DNA from: JBKBXU01 sp046313675
Lineage (GTDB): Bacteria; Bacteroidota; Bacteroidia; Cytophagales; Cytophagaceae
Length of the DNA: 13,326 nt
Assembly: GCA_046313675.1 (NCBI GenBank)
Contig: JBKBXU010000106.1
Coordinates: forward strand, 1-13,326
Direction: 5' to 3'
Part shown: positions 6,716-13,326 of the stretch, one piece after another
Layout of the letters: each line of letters starts with the position of its first letter
Numbering within the stretch: the first letter of the stretch is position 1
Notes under the pieces: model-generated
Database searches by the model: none
Told to the model about the DNA's origin: nothing
Seen by the model: only the letters and a program-made list of their open reading frames with translations
Translations under genes and position numbers: made by a program

Positions 6716-7599
6716 AAAAAATAACGCTGGCAATATTAGGAGTAGGTCTTTTGGCATCTTGCAACCAACAGCCTCTTGTTGGTGACAAATCGCCTGCAGA
6801 GTTTAGTAAAACTGAAACAGGCCTGGCTTATCAGATCCATTCGGAAGCTCCTAAAAAAGGAATTCAGATGCACGATGCCATAGTTTTTCATATGCTTATG
6901 AAAAGTGGGGAGATGGTGCTAAGGGATACCTATAAGGAAGGGATGCCTCTTACAATGGTATTGGATGAAATTCCGTTTAAGGGTAGCCTGGAAGAAGGAC
7001 TGATGCTTATTTCTGAAGGGGATAGCGCCACTTTCCTTGTTAATGCAGATTCCCTTTATACGAAATCCTTTGGAATGGCAGTTCCTCCAGAAATTAAAAA
7101 GGGTAGCGCAATTCAATTTGATGTGCTTGTAGAAAAGGTGCTTGGTAAAGATGAAGTTAAAAAAGATCTGGAAATTGAACACTTGCAGATTAAGCTGGAT
7201 AATGAAAATATGATCAATGAGTACCTGCGGGGAAATAAAATTCTGGATGTTGAAAGAACGTCTTCCGGATTATACATTGCTTCCCATAAAAAGGGTAATG
7301 GCAAAAAACCGGAAGAAGGCCAGATGGTAGCGATTCACTACACAGGTAAATTACTTAACGGCAAAATTTTCGGAAGTTCCCGTCATAGCGGTGAGCCACT
7401 CTTTTTTACCCTTGGGAAAGATGAAGTACTGCCCGGATGGGAAGAAGGGATTATGAAACTGAGTGAGGGATCAAAGGCTACCTTGATTATTCCTTCACAC
7501 CTTGCTTATGGAGAAGAAGGGGCAGATCAGCTTATTCCTCCAAACTCTCCACTCGTATATGACGTAGAAGTTGTTAAGGTTAATATTCAGACGCAATGA
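6712..7599 (+). CDS. FKBP-type prolyl isomerase lipoprotein, second copy
   Basis: The 295-residue protein has a lipobox GLLASC with lipidation at Cys17. Like its upstream neighbour it contains a degenerate FKBP-like half (about 32-145; TETGLAYQI, then FKGSLEEGLMLISEGDSATF near 89-108), a short helical linker, and a C-terminal FKBP domain (about 183-292). The C-terminal domain carries IHYTGKLLNG, VLPGW at 239-243, HLAYGEEG and IPPNSPLVYDVEVV. The pocket aspartate that follows the conserved Phe is glycine here (Phe220-Gly221), so catalysis may be weak, although the fold and Trp floor are intact. The two halves of this protein align well to each other in the EEG-LxxSEGxxAT segment, which supports internal duplication. 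It starts within the stop of the previous gene and ends within the start of the next. A role in envelope protein folding is inferred. Confidence 0.9.
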   Translation: MKKITLAILGVGLLASCNQQPLVGDKSPAEFSKTETGLAYQIHSEAPKKGIQMHDAIVFHMLMKSGEMVLRDTYKEGMPLTMVLDEIPFKGSLEEGLMLISEGDSATFLVNADSLYTKSFGMAVPPEIKKGSAIQFDVLVEKVLGKDEVKKDLEIEHLQIKLDNENMINEYLRGNKILDVERTSSGLYIASHKKGNGKKPEEGQMVAIHYTGKLLNGKIFGSSRHSGEPLFFTLGKDEVLPGWEEGIMKLSEGSKATLIIPSHLAYGEEGADQLIPPNSPLVYDVEVVKVNIQTQ

Positions 7600-8021
7600 A
7601 AACACTTTTAGTCTTTTTGGCATTTAGCTTTTCTATATCGCTTGCCAGCGCCCAACAAAAAGATACCATTACCACGCCAAGTGGCTTGAAATATGTATGC
7701 ACGAAAAAAGGTGATGGGGAGAATCCACAAAAAGGGCAAAAGATAAAGGTATATTATACCGGAAAATTTTTAAATGGGACGGCTTTTGAATCCAATCGAG
7801 GAGACAAGCCTTTTAAATTTACCTTGGGTAAACGAGAAGTAATTCCCGGGTGGGACGAAGGATTTCTTCTTATGAGCAAAGGGGAAAAGGGCGTCCTGAT
7901 CATTCCATCTCATTTGGCCTATGGTAAACGGGGAGTCAAAAACCCTTACAACGACCAGATATACGACATTCCCCCTAATACAGACCTGATTTTTGAAGTG
8001 GAAGTGGTAAGTTTTAAGTAG
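7596..8021 (+). CDS. Secreted single-domain FKBP-type prolyl isomerase
   Basis: The protein has 141 residues, with a signal peptide ending LASAQQ (cleavage probably after Ala19) and no lipobox, so it should be soluble in the periplasm. One FKBP domain fills the rest: TPSGLKYVCTKKGDG, VYYTGKFLNG, FES (Phe64-Glu65 where Asp is usual), VIPGW at 82-86, IPSHLAYG (103-110), and IPPNTDLIFEVEVV. An extended loop of about ten residues, KRGVKNPYND, follows AYG. This loop faces the active site in other FKBPs, so it may affect substrate choice. Conservative Asp to Glu replacement probably leaves some activity. It is the last gene of the nrnA-FKBP operon, joined by an ATGA overlap, and a hairpin covers its stop codon. 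Confidence 0.92.
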   Translation: MKTLLVFLAFSFSISLASAQQKDTITTPSGLKYVCTKKGDGENPQKGQKIKVYYTGKFLNGTAFESNRGDKPFKFTLGKREVIPGWDEGFLLMSKGEKGVLIIPSHLAYGKRGVKNPYNDQIYDIPPNTDLIFEVEVVSFK

Positions 8022-8034
8022 CTTGAAACTTGCC
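8006..8034 (+). terminator. Hairpin spanning the stop codon of the last FKBP gene
   Basis: GGTAAGTTTTAAG (8006-8018) pairs with CTTGAAACTTGCC (8022-8034) over 13 bp with two G-U pairs, leaving the TAG stop as the loop. The sequence downstream has TTAAAATTATCTCTT but no solid T-run. It could act as a weak terminator or protect the 3' end. Confidence 0.4.
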
Positions 8035-8198
8035 TTAAAATTATCTCTTAAAAAAACAAACGTATTTCTTTAAGCATTTTTGCCAGCGTTTTTAAGACAA
8101 ACATATTTTAAATTCCAGCATTTAATCTTTCCTTAAAAACAATACGGCGTTATTATTTCTTAATTATCAAAGGTTAACGTGATAAAATGGTAGCCTTT

Positions 8199-8217
8199 TT
8201 GTTAAGCCATTGTTAAG
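8199..8217. promoter_or_regulatory. Direct repeat TTGTTAAG x2, 11-bp period (Pho-box-like)
   Basis: TTGTTAAG occurs at 8199-8206 and 8210-8217. Read on the minus strand this is TTAACA-N5-TTAACA, the spacing and core used by PhoP/PhoB-type response regulators in other bacteria. Similar 11-bp phasing appears for GTTTA at 8265 and 8276. Regulation by phosphate is inference, and AT-rich DNA produces such words by chance. Confidence 0.35.
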
Positions 8218-8349
8218 AAACCATCTTATTTTTCATTAAAAACAGCACTTAATTTTTTAGGTTAGTTTACAATAAGTTTAAAAAAGCTTTAAAAAGAGGC
8301 GCTGTTTGTAAATTTTCAGGGTTTATCCTTAATCGTTTCTTTAAACGAG

Positions 8350-8367
8350 GTTAATTAACAGTTAACA
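8350..8367. promoter_or_regulatory. GTTAA repeats 11 bp apart next to the receptor start
   Basis: GTTAA occurs at 8350-8354 and 8361-8365, and TTAACA occurs at 8355-8360 and 8362-8367. The cluster is about 20-40 bp before the receptor ATG, where a regulator could act on the promoter. It shares its core word with the 8199-8217 repeat. Confidence 0.3.
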
Positions 8368-8388
8368 TACCCCACCTTCCTTTGCAGC

Positions 8389-11181
8389 ATGAAACATTCA
8401 GGTTTGCGAGGACTCATTTTCATATTTCTTTGTGCGTTCATTTGTCCGGTTGCCATAGCCGGTTCTATCAAGGGCAGAATTACAGATGCATCCACAGGAG
8501 AGGTTATCATTGATGCTGCGATCGCTATTGTAGGGGAGGAAAAGGGAACTATGTCTGGTTTGGACGGATCCTATGTGTTTAGAAATCTCTCTCAGGGCAC
8601 CTACACAATTTCGGTAAACTACGTTGGTTACCTAAAAGAAGAACAGACGGTAAAACTGGTATCAGACAAGGATGAGGTTACCCTGAATTTTACCCTTCGG
8701 CATGATGATAAAAACGTGACTTCAGTTGAAGTTATAGCCGAATTGGATAAGGAGTCTGATGAAAAAGCAAGGTTTGATGAGCGAACATCGGATAAGTTAG
8801 TAAATATAATGTCTGCACAGGCCATTGAAAAGTCCCCGGATATAACGGTAGCAAATGTGATGCAAAGAATTTCTGGTGTTTCTCTGGAACGTGATCATAC
8901 CGGGGATGGGCAACATGCCATAATAAGGGGGATGCCTAAAAGGTACAATTATTCTCTTATTAATGGCATTAAAATTCCAAGCCCGGACAATGAAAACCGT
9001 TACGTTCCTTTGGATATTTTTCCTGCAGATCTGATGGACAGAATTGAATTGACAAAATCGCTGACACCAGATATGGAAGGCGATGCTATTGGGGGGGTTA
9101 TGAATTTAGTCATGAGAGATGCTCCAAAAGAATTTGCATTAAAGGTTAATGTAGGAACTGGTTTTAACAGCATTTTTTTTAACGATGTAAACTACGCTAC
9201 ATTTAATCATAGGGTGGTCAACAGCGAGTCCCCTGTGCGATCTAATGAGCCCGGATACCGGGCAAACATGAATGACTTTCCGTTAGAAAATACAGATATC
9301 CAACAAAGGGGAAATATTCCATTTAATCAGATTTATGGACTTTCTATAGGCAACAGGTATGGAAAATCTAAGAAGTTTGGGGTAATAGTTGCAGGCTCTT
9401 ATCAAAACACTTTTCGAGGTTCAAACAGCACCTTTTTTTCTACCACTACTGATCGTGAAACAAATATACCCATTTTAGAGAGTGTAACTACAAGTATCCG
9501 TTCATCGCGGCAGCAGCGGTCAGGGCTTCATGCTAAAATGGATTACAAGTTTAATAATAAACATAAGTTAGATTTCTATTCTAGTTTTATCCGGCTTCAT
9601 GAAATTGAAACTAGAAATATGGTTGACACCAACCTGGTAATTAGCCGCAGTGGTGAAGGTACAGGGCGTATTGAGCAATGGGTAAGGACAAGACAGCGTG
9701 TCAGCACTATTTATACAAACAATCTTTCAGGCAAGCATCAGCTTGCGAAAAATCTGGAATTTGATTGGTCAGGAGTTTACTCAATAGCTACTTATGAAGA
9801 TCCTGACATGTCTGAATTCATGGTCATATCGGGAAGAACCAGAAATTCAGAAGGAGGTTTTGTTCAGAGTCCCTGGCTTTATGACAATACAAATTATCGT
9901 GGTTTCTGGAGACGATGGCGTGGTAATAGCGACAGAGACTATGCTGGTTATGGAAACCTAACCTATACTGTCAGTAAAAGGGTTTCTTTCAAAACCGGAG
10001 GGATGTATAGGAACAAAAAAAGAGAAAATTACTTTGACCGTTACAGGCTAAATCCAGAGCCTGCCAGGCAAGAATGGACAGGAAGTGTCCTGGATAACAA
10101 TTTTGTCGTCGGGACTACCGGAGGCACTACACAAAACGCCCTAAATTTTCACCTTGATGAGATTATAAGCGCATATTATTTAATGTCAAAAGTGAATCTT
10201 ACCCATAAATTATTGATAGTTGGTGGGGCACGAGTTGAAAACACTAATCTAAGCTGGGTTTCTAATGCCCCTTCTAATATTGAAGGAAGGGTTGGCCAGC
10301 TTGTCTATACAGACCTCTTACCAAGTATTAACGTTCGGTATTTGTTAACTAAAAAACAAAACATTAGAGCTTCATACTTCGAGTCCATAAACAGGCAAGG
10401 GTATTTTGAAATCATTCCTTATCAATTTTATGAAGATGACCAATTCCGTGAAGCTGGTAATCCTAATCTCAAAAGAGCTTATGCCAGAAATTTCGATTTC
10501 AGGTATGAACTTTTCCCAAGCTCCTTAGACAAGGTAATGGCAGGTGTATTCTATAAAAACATTGAGGATCCTATAGAATATACAGTGGTAAGAAGGCCAG
10601 ATCTGGGAAACAATGTTTTTCTTTCTCCTGGAAATTTTGGAGTTGCCCACAACTATGGATTTGAGCTTGATTTGGTGAAGTATATTAAGGTGTTTGGCAT
10701 AAGAGGAAATTACACCTTTACTGAATCGAGAATTACAGCGGATAAAATTGAGTATTTCCGAAATGAAGAAGGTATGTTGACCAATAGAATTGTTCAGGAA
10801 ACACGTCCGCTTCAAGGTCAATCTCGTCATATTGGAAACCTTTCCTTATTGTATTATAATTCCAAATCCGGGACAAACGCACAACTGTCATTTGTTTATA
10901 CCGGGGCTAGAATTGCCTTTGTCAGCTCTACACTTGGTAATGACCAATGGCAAAAAGCTATGACCCACCTTGATTTTTCGATGGAGCAAAAATTTCTAAA
11001 AAACTTTGTCTTTTATCTAAAAGTGACCAACCTGTTAAATACTCCATATGAATTGGAAATTAGGAAGCCTAATTCAAAAGTTGCTCAGGAAAGTGCTCTT
11101 CAGACGGATGAAAACAGGGTTCTGACAAGACTGGATTTCTTCCAGAGGACAATACTCTTTGGGATTAGGTTTGGAATTTAA
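8389..11181 (+). CDS. TonB-dependent outer-membrane receptor with CarboxypepD_reg-like domain
   Basis: The 930-residue protein has a signal peptide (about 1-24, ending VAIA). A CarboxypepD_reg-like beta domain (about 25-105) follows, with GRITDASTGEVIIDAAIAIVG and the GLDGSYVFRNLSQGTYTISV motif. The plug domain (about 135-245) contains IEKSPDITVANVMQRISGVS, AIIRGMPKRYNYSLINGIKI and a PADLMDRIELTKSLTPDMEG segment ending in GGVMNLVMRD. The rest is a 22-strand barrel-type region rich in aromatic, alternating strands, ending FQRTILFGIRFGI. It should import a bound substrate across the outer membrane using TonB energy. No SusD gene is adjacent, so it is not a typical SusCD glycan system. Instead a beta-helix lipoprotein follows after 48 bp. 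The substrate cannot be read from sequence. The ATG at 8389 directly precedes the signal peptide. Confidence 0.93.
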   Translation: MKHSGLRGLIFIFLCAFICPVAIAGSIKGRITDASTGEVIIDAAIAIVGEEKGTMSGLDGSYVFRNLSQGTYTISVNYVGYLKEEQTVKLVSDKDEVTLNFTLRHDDKNVTSVEVIAELDKESDEKARFDERTSDKLVNIMSAQAIEKSPDITVANVMQRISGVSLERDHTGDGQHAIIRGMPKRYNYSLINGIKIPSPDNENRYVPLDIFPADLMDRIELTKSLTPDMEGDAIGGVMNLVMRDAPKEFALKVNVGTGFNSIFFNDVNYATFNHRVVNSESPVRSNEPGYRANMNDFPLENTDIQQRGNIPFNQIYGLSIGNRYGKSKKFGVIVAGSYQNTFRGSNSTFFSTTTDRETNIPILESVTTSIRSSRQQRSGLHAKMDYKFNNKHKLDFYSSFIRLHEIETRNMVDTNLVISRSGEGTGRIEQWVRTRQRVSTIYTNNLSGKHQLAKNLEFDWSGVYSIATYEDPDMSEFMVISGRTRNSEGGFVQSPWLYDNTNYRGFWRRWRGNSDRDYAGYGNLTYTVSKRVSFKTGGMYRNKKRENYFDRYRLNPEPARQEWTGSVLDNNFVVGTTGGTTQNALNFHLDEIISAYYLMSKVNLTHKLLIVGGARVENTNLSWVSNAPSNIEGRVGQLVYTDLLPSINVRYLLTKKQNIRASYFESINRQGYFEIIPYQFYEDDQFREAGNPNLKRAYARNFDFRYELFPSSLDKVMAGVFYKNIEDPIEYTVVRRPDLGNNVFLSPGNFGVAHNYGFELDLVKYIKVFGIRGNYTFTESRITADKIEYFRNEEGMLTNRIVQETRPLQGQSRHIGNLSLLYYNSKSGTNAQLSFVYTGARIAFVSSTLGNDQWQKAMTHLDFSMEQKFLKNFVFYLKVTNLLNTPYELEIRKPNSKVAQESALQTDENRVLTRLDFFQRTILFGIRFGI

Positions 11182-11229
11182 ATTTTGTGAAAATAAATAT
11201 TAATCAAAGTAAACGTAACTATTAAACTT

Positions 11230-12600
11230 ATGAAAAAAATGACAGCGAATCGTATAACGGTTCTTTTTGCGATCCTTTTTTTTATCCTTAGCTGTAAAAA
11301 AAAGGAGGAAGTTAACTTGAATGATCCGAACACCAATGGAGAGACCGGAGAATCGGTTATGATAACCGATGAAACTGTGGAGCTTAGTGGTAAAATGCAC
11401 GGAGTAATGAAATCCGGCAAAACCTATAAATTGGTTGGAGATTTGTATATTGAAAAAGACAGGGAAATCTTGATGGAATCTGGGGTGAGACTGGAGTCAA
11501 CTGCTGGTGGAGTTGAGGCAAATGAGTCGTATTCTATATTTGTATATGGCAGTTTTGTAAGTCTTGGGACAGAGGCAAATCCAAACTGGATAACGACTAC
11601 TTCTGAAAAAAGGACGAAAGAAAATTTTCTTAAAGGATACGTTGGTACTATTGAAGCCAGAGAAACTGCCAAAGAGTTAATATTTAAGTGGACTCATCTT
11701 GAATATTTGGGAGGGCCTTCCGGACCAGGGTCTGCTCTCTATGATGAAGGAGAAACCATGAAAGGTATCAGAACCTTAACCGAGGATGTTAAATTAATCG
11801 TTGAAGACTCATGGTTCTTTGGTTCAACAGATGATGCAATACGTCCAGATGGTGGAAAGATCAGCATTTTGCGTAATACTTTTGAAGCGGTAGGAGGTGT
11901 TGAAGGTGAAGGAGTTAATGTAAAAGGAGGTACTGTGGGCAGCATCGCATATAATGTTTTTATTGGGGGAGCAACAAATGGCCCTAAAACAGCTAATAGC
12001 GGAGGCAAACCTACACAGGCCAATGTTGATATTTATAATAATACCATCCTTACCTCTGGGTTTAGAAGGGTTGCCGCAGGACGTGGCGGATCTATAAATA
12101 TTGAAAGTGGAGCAAGAGGTAAAATTTATAACAACCTTATTGTTAACTGTCGTTTTGGTACAAGGGTGGTAAGTGGAACTGATTATGCCAATACCTTTAT
12201 TGATTACAACTGGTATTTTGGAAATGGAACATATGAGGGCATTGTATTTGCTGATGAATTCTATCCTACTGCGGGCGTGATTCCTGAGGAATACCCTTTT
12301 CCTGCAAATGATTTTACCTCAAATGAGGATCCTATGTTTGTAAGTTATAATGTAAATCAGTTCTCTGATACTGATTATACAATGGCAGACCAATTATCTA
12401 TAATGCCATATAATATGAATATGGTTGGTACACAAAATCTTCGTCTGGCTACCGGATCTCCATGTATTAATGCAGGTTACACCGGGTTCACTCCTGTTAA
12501 TGTGATTAGCCAGACAGGAGTTCGTGGTGCAAATGTTACTCCACCAAGTGCTGATTTAGGAGCTTATCCTACCAACGGAACAGGTAACAGACACAACTAA
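11230..12600 (+). CDS. Surface-type lipoprotein with right-handed parallel beta-helix
   Basis: This 456-residue protein has a lipobox FFILSC with lipidation at Cys22. The following KKKEE resembles the lysine-acidic export signal that sends Bacteroidota lipoproteins to the cell surface (consensus C-X-K-(D/E)2), shifted by one residue. From about residue 55 the sequence has beta-helix turns: short strands with N-rich corners such as ISILRNTFEAVGG, IAYNVFIGG, VDIYNNTILTSG and GKIYNNLIVNC. The C-terminal LATGSPCINAGYTG and ADLGAYP match the closing segment seen in many Bacteroidota beta-helix proteins (SPCIDAG...DIGAYE). No catalytic triad of a pectate lyase type is recognisable. It follows the TonB receptor by 48 bp and is probably co-transcribed, so it may bind or process the receptor's substrate at the surface. 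The function is otherwise unknown. Confidence 0.85.
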   Translation: MKKMTANRITVLFAILFFILSCKKKEEVNLNDPNTNGETGESVMITDETVELSGKMHGVMKSGKTYKLVGDLYIEKDREILMESGVRLESTAGGVEANESYSIFVYGSFVSLGTEANPNWITTTSEKRTKENFLKGYVGTIEARETAKELIFKWTHLEYLGGPSGPGSALYDEGETMKGIRTLTEDVKLIVEDSWFFGSTDDAIRPDGGKISILRNTFEAVGGVEGEGVNVKGGTVGSIAYNVFIGGATNGPKTANSGGKPTQANVDIYNNTILTSGFRRVAAGRGGSINIESGARGKIYNNLIVNCRFGTRVVSGTDYANTFIDYNWYFGNGTYEGIVFADEFYPTAGVIPEEYPFPANDFTSNEDPMFVSYNVNQFSDTDYTMADQLSIMPYNMNMVGTQNLRLATGSPCINAGYTGFTPVNVISQTGVRGANVTPPSADLGAYPTNGTGNRHN

Positions 12601-12650
12601 GCTTAATTGGCTCTGGCTCGAAACCCTAATTTGGGTGTGCTAATCCGTAG

Positions 12651-12686
12651 AAGCAATAACCATTAATACGGTTATTGCTTTTTATT
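12651..12686 (+). terminator. Intrinsic terminator of the receptor-lipoprotein operon
   Basis: AAGCAATAACC (12651-12661) and GGTTATTGCTT (12670-12680) form a perfect 11-bp stem with an 8-base loop, followed by TTTATT. It lies about 50 bp after the lipoprotein stop. Confidence 0.85.
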
Positions 12687-12693
12687 ACAAACA

Positions 12694-12701
12694 TAAATTT
12701 G
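12694..12701 (+). promoter_or_regulatory. -7-like element, possible small-RNA promoter
   Basis: TAAATTTG matches TAnnTTTG fully. The nearest ATTG upstream (12674-12677) is only 16 bp away and lies in the terminator stem, so the -33 half is poor. It precedes the hairpin cluster at 12726-12888. Confidence 0.25.
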
Positions 12702-12725
12702 AACTCTCAACAATTGACGTTGTAA

Positions 12726-12745
12726 AATAGAATGATGATTCTATT
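12726..12745. other. 8-bp perfect hairpin
   Basis: AATAGAAT (12726-12733) and ATTCTATT (12738-12745) pair perfectly around GATG. The stem is AT-rich with no T-run after it, so it is not a terminator by itself. Confidence 0.4.
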
Positions 12746-12779
12746 AGCTAAATTCTGTAGGTAAGAAGTTTATAAATAC

Positions 12780-12834
12780 ACCTGGTATATGCAAGCGAAG
12801 CGTTAGGTTTTAAAGTTTTATTGCATTCCCAGGT
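12780..12834. other. Two-part long stem with internal loop, RNA-like
   Basis: ACCTGG (12780-12785) pairs with CCAGGT (12829-12834), and inside it ATGCAA (12789-12794) pairs with TTGCAT (12821-12826), separated by a 3x2 internal loop. The 26-base apical part contains GCGAAGC, a sequence known for very stable mini-hairpins. This resembles a folded RNA more than a protein-binding site. Confidence 0.35.
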
Positions 12835-12862
12835 TTAATAGGTGTTTGGTTTTTAGGTTCAT

Positions 12863-12888
12863 AAGAGGCTGTATTTTGACAGCCTCTT
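12863..12888 (+). terminator. 10-bp terminator-like hairpin
   Basis: AAGAGGCTGT (12863-12872) and ACAGCCTCTT (12879-12888) form a perfect 10-bp stem with loop ATTTTG, followed on the plus strand by GTTGTTT. The minus-strand side has no T-run. It could end a plus-strand transcript that starts after the first terminator, or act as a backup. Confidence 0.5.
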
Positions 12889-12974
12889 GTTGTTTAACCC
12901 AAACAATATTTGGAGACTCGGTTAATCTTAAATATCAATTAGTTTTGCCTTAGGTTTATATTCCAGGTTAAAAG

Positions 12975-13326
12975 TCACAACCAACGTTTTCTTCGAAAAA
13001 AACTAAGCATCACTATTCCCACAAGCAGCATAAATATCCATACCATAAGGTATCCGTATTTCCAGCTTAATTCCGGCATATGTTCAAAATTCATTCCATA
13101 TACTCCCACAATAAAGGTAAGGGGGATAAAAATGGTTGAGATGATTGTCAATACCTTCATTATGGTGTTGGTCTTATTGCTGATCCCGGAAAGGTAGATG
13201 TCCATCAGACTGGCTAAGGTATCTCTGTAAGACTCTATGGTATCTATAATCTGAATGGTGTGATCATACACATCTTTTATATATACCTTGGTAGCGTCTT
13301 TGATGTACGGTGTTTCTTCCCTTTCC
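12975..13326 (-). CDS. corA: CorA family divalent metal transporter (partial, N-terminus beyond right edge)
   Basis: The minus-strand frame runs in from the right edge with EREETPYIKDATKVYIKDVY and ends with a TGA at 12975-12977, giving 116 residues of the C-terminal part. The segment DHTIQIIDTIESYRDTLASL is the long stalk helix of CorA. TM1 carries LTIISTIFIPLTFIVGVYG and ends in the diagnostic YGMNFEHMPEL (the GMN selectivity motif). TM2 is GYLMVWIFMLLVGIVMLSFF, and a basic FRRKRWL tail closes the protein. CorA forms a pentameric channel that takes up magnesium, and also cobalt or nickel, across the inner membrane. The GTG at 13269-13271 is an internal valine codon and not the start, because the family motif continues upstream of it. 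The gene is convergent with the lipoprotein gene. Confidence 0.95.
   Translation of the reverse strand, partial: EREETPYIKDATKVYIKDVYDHTIQIIDTIESYRDTLASLMDIYLSGISNKTNTIMKVLTIISTIFIPLTFIVGVYGMNFEHMPELSWKYGYLMVWIFMLLVGIVMLSFFRRKRWL

Larger units (their letters stand above)
8022..8388. other. 367-bp AT-rich intergenic region upstream of the TonB receptor
   Basis: No open frame or RNA gene is evident. The region is rich in TTAA, GTTAA and TTAAC words, several of them spaced 11 bp apart (see the separate entries). No full Bacteroidota promoter could be placed with confidence. The unusual length for a compact genome suggests regulation of the downstream receptor pair. Confidence 0.6.
12601..12974. 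other. 374-bp non-coding, hairpin-rich intergenic region
   Basis: No plausible coding frame was found. From left to right it holds a strong terminator, a TAAATTTG promoter-like box at 12694-12701, an 8-bp hairpin, a two-part long stem, a 10-bp terminator-like hairpin and a weak CCAAA/TTTGG stem at 12899-12913. The region separates convergent genes, the lipoprotein on plus and corA on minus. Confidence 0.65.

Noticed and set aside
8377..8384. TTCCTTTG as a -7 box for the TonB receptor
   Set aside because: It has one mismatch, would place the transcription start on the ATG, and has no TTTG-like box 19-21 bp upstream.
9091..9105. G-run in the TonB receptor as a possible frameshift site
   Set aside because: The frame continues through the run with normal plug-domain sequence on both sides.
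12795..12810. GTTAGGT resembling the core of an integron attC site
   Set aside because: No matching RYYYAAC core lies upstream at the expected distance, and there are no integrase or cassette genes nearby.

Overview
The window looks like chromosomal DNA from a member of the Bacteroidota, probably a Cytophagales-like or flavobacterial organism. The support is: Bacteroidota-type promoter elements (TAnnTTTG, once with a correctly spaced ATTG), starts without clear Shine-Dalgarno sequences, many lipoprotein signals, a TonB-dependent receptor with an N-terminal CarboxypepD_reg-like domain, and a surface-export-like lysine/glutamate cluster after a lipoprotein cysteine. There are no IS elements, CRISPR arrays, tRNAs or rRNAs, and no sign of phage. 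Most genes are recognisable core or housekeeping families.

Layout. (1) 1-1192, minus strand: a NUDIX hydrolase with an NrtR-like C-terminal domain, then a 50-residue one-helix membrane microprotein starting 1 nt after the NUDIX stop, then a DoxX-family membrane protein cut by the left edge. (2) 1393-3936, plus strand: a LemA lipoprotein followed by three TPM-domain proteins, one cytosolic and two exported and membrane-anchored. The last has lost the family's central motif. A good Bacteroidota promoter precedes lemA. (3) 4078-4497, minus strand: nucleoside diphosphate kinase with its own promoter element and a clear intrinsic terminator. (4) 4743-8021, plus strand: a tight operon of an NrnA-like DHH/DHHA1 phosphoesterase and three FKBP-type prolyl isomerases, all joined by ATGA stop/start overlaps. 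The first two isomerases are lipoproteins with an extra degenerate FKBP-like N-terminal half. (5) 8389-12600, plus strand: a TonB-dependent receptor without a SusD partner, followed by a probably surface-exposed beta-helix lipoprotein. A 367-bp AT-rich region with 11-bp-spaced TTAAC-type repeats precedes the pair. (6) 12601-12974: a non-coding stretch with a strong terminator and several hairpins that could include a small RNA gene. (7) 12975 to the right edge, minus strand: the C-terminal part of a CorA-type metal transporter.

The most interesting points are the three coupled FKBPs (two with non-aspartate residues at the usual catalytic-pocket Asp, two with dead duplicated halves), the degenerate third TPM protein, the possible Pho-box-like repeats upstream of the receptor/lipoprotein pair, and the hairpin-rich gap before corA. 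I do not see a clearly new defence or mobile system. These are hypotheses from reading the sequence, with no database search.
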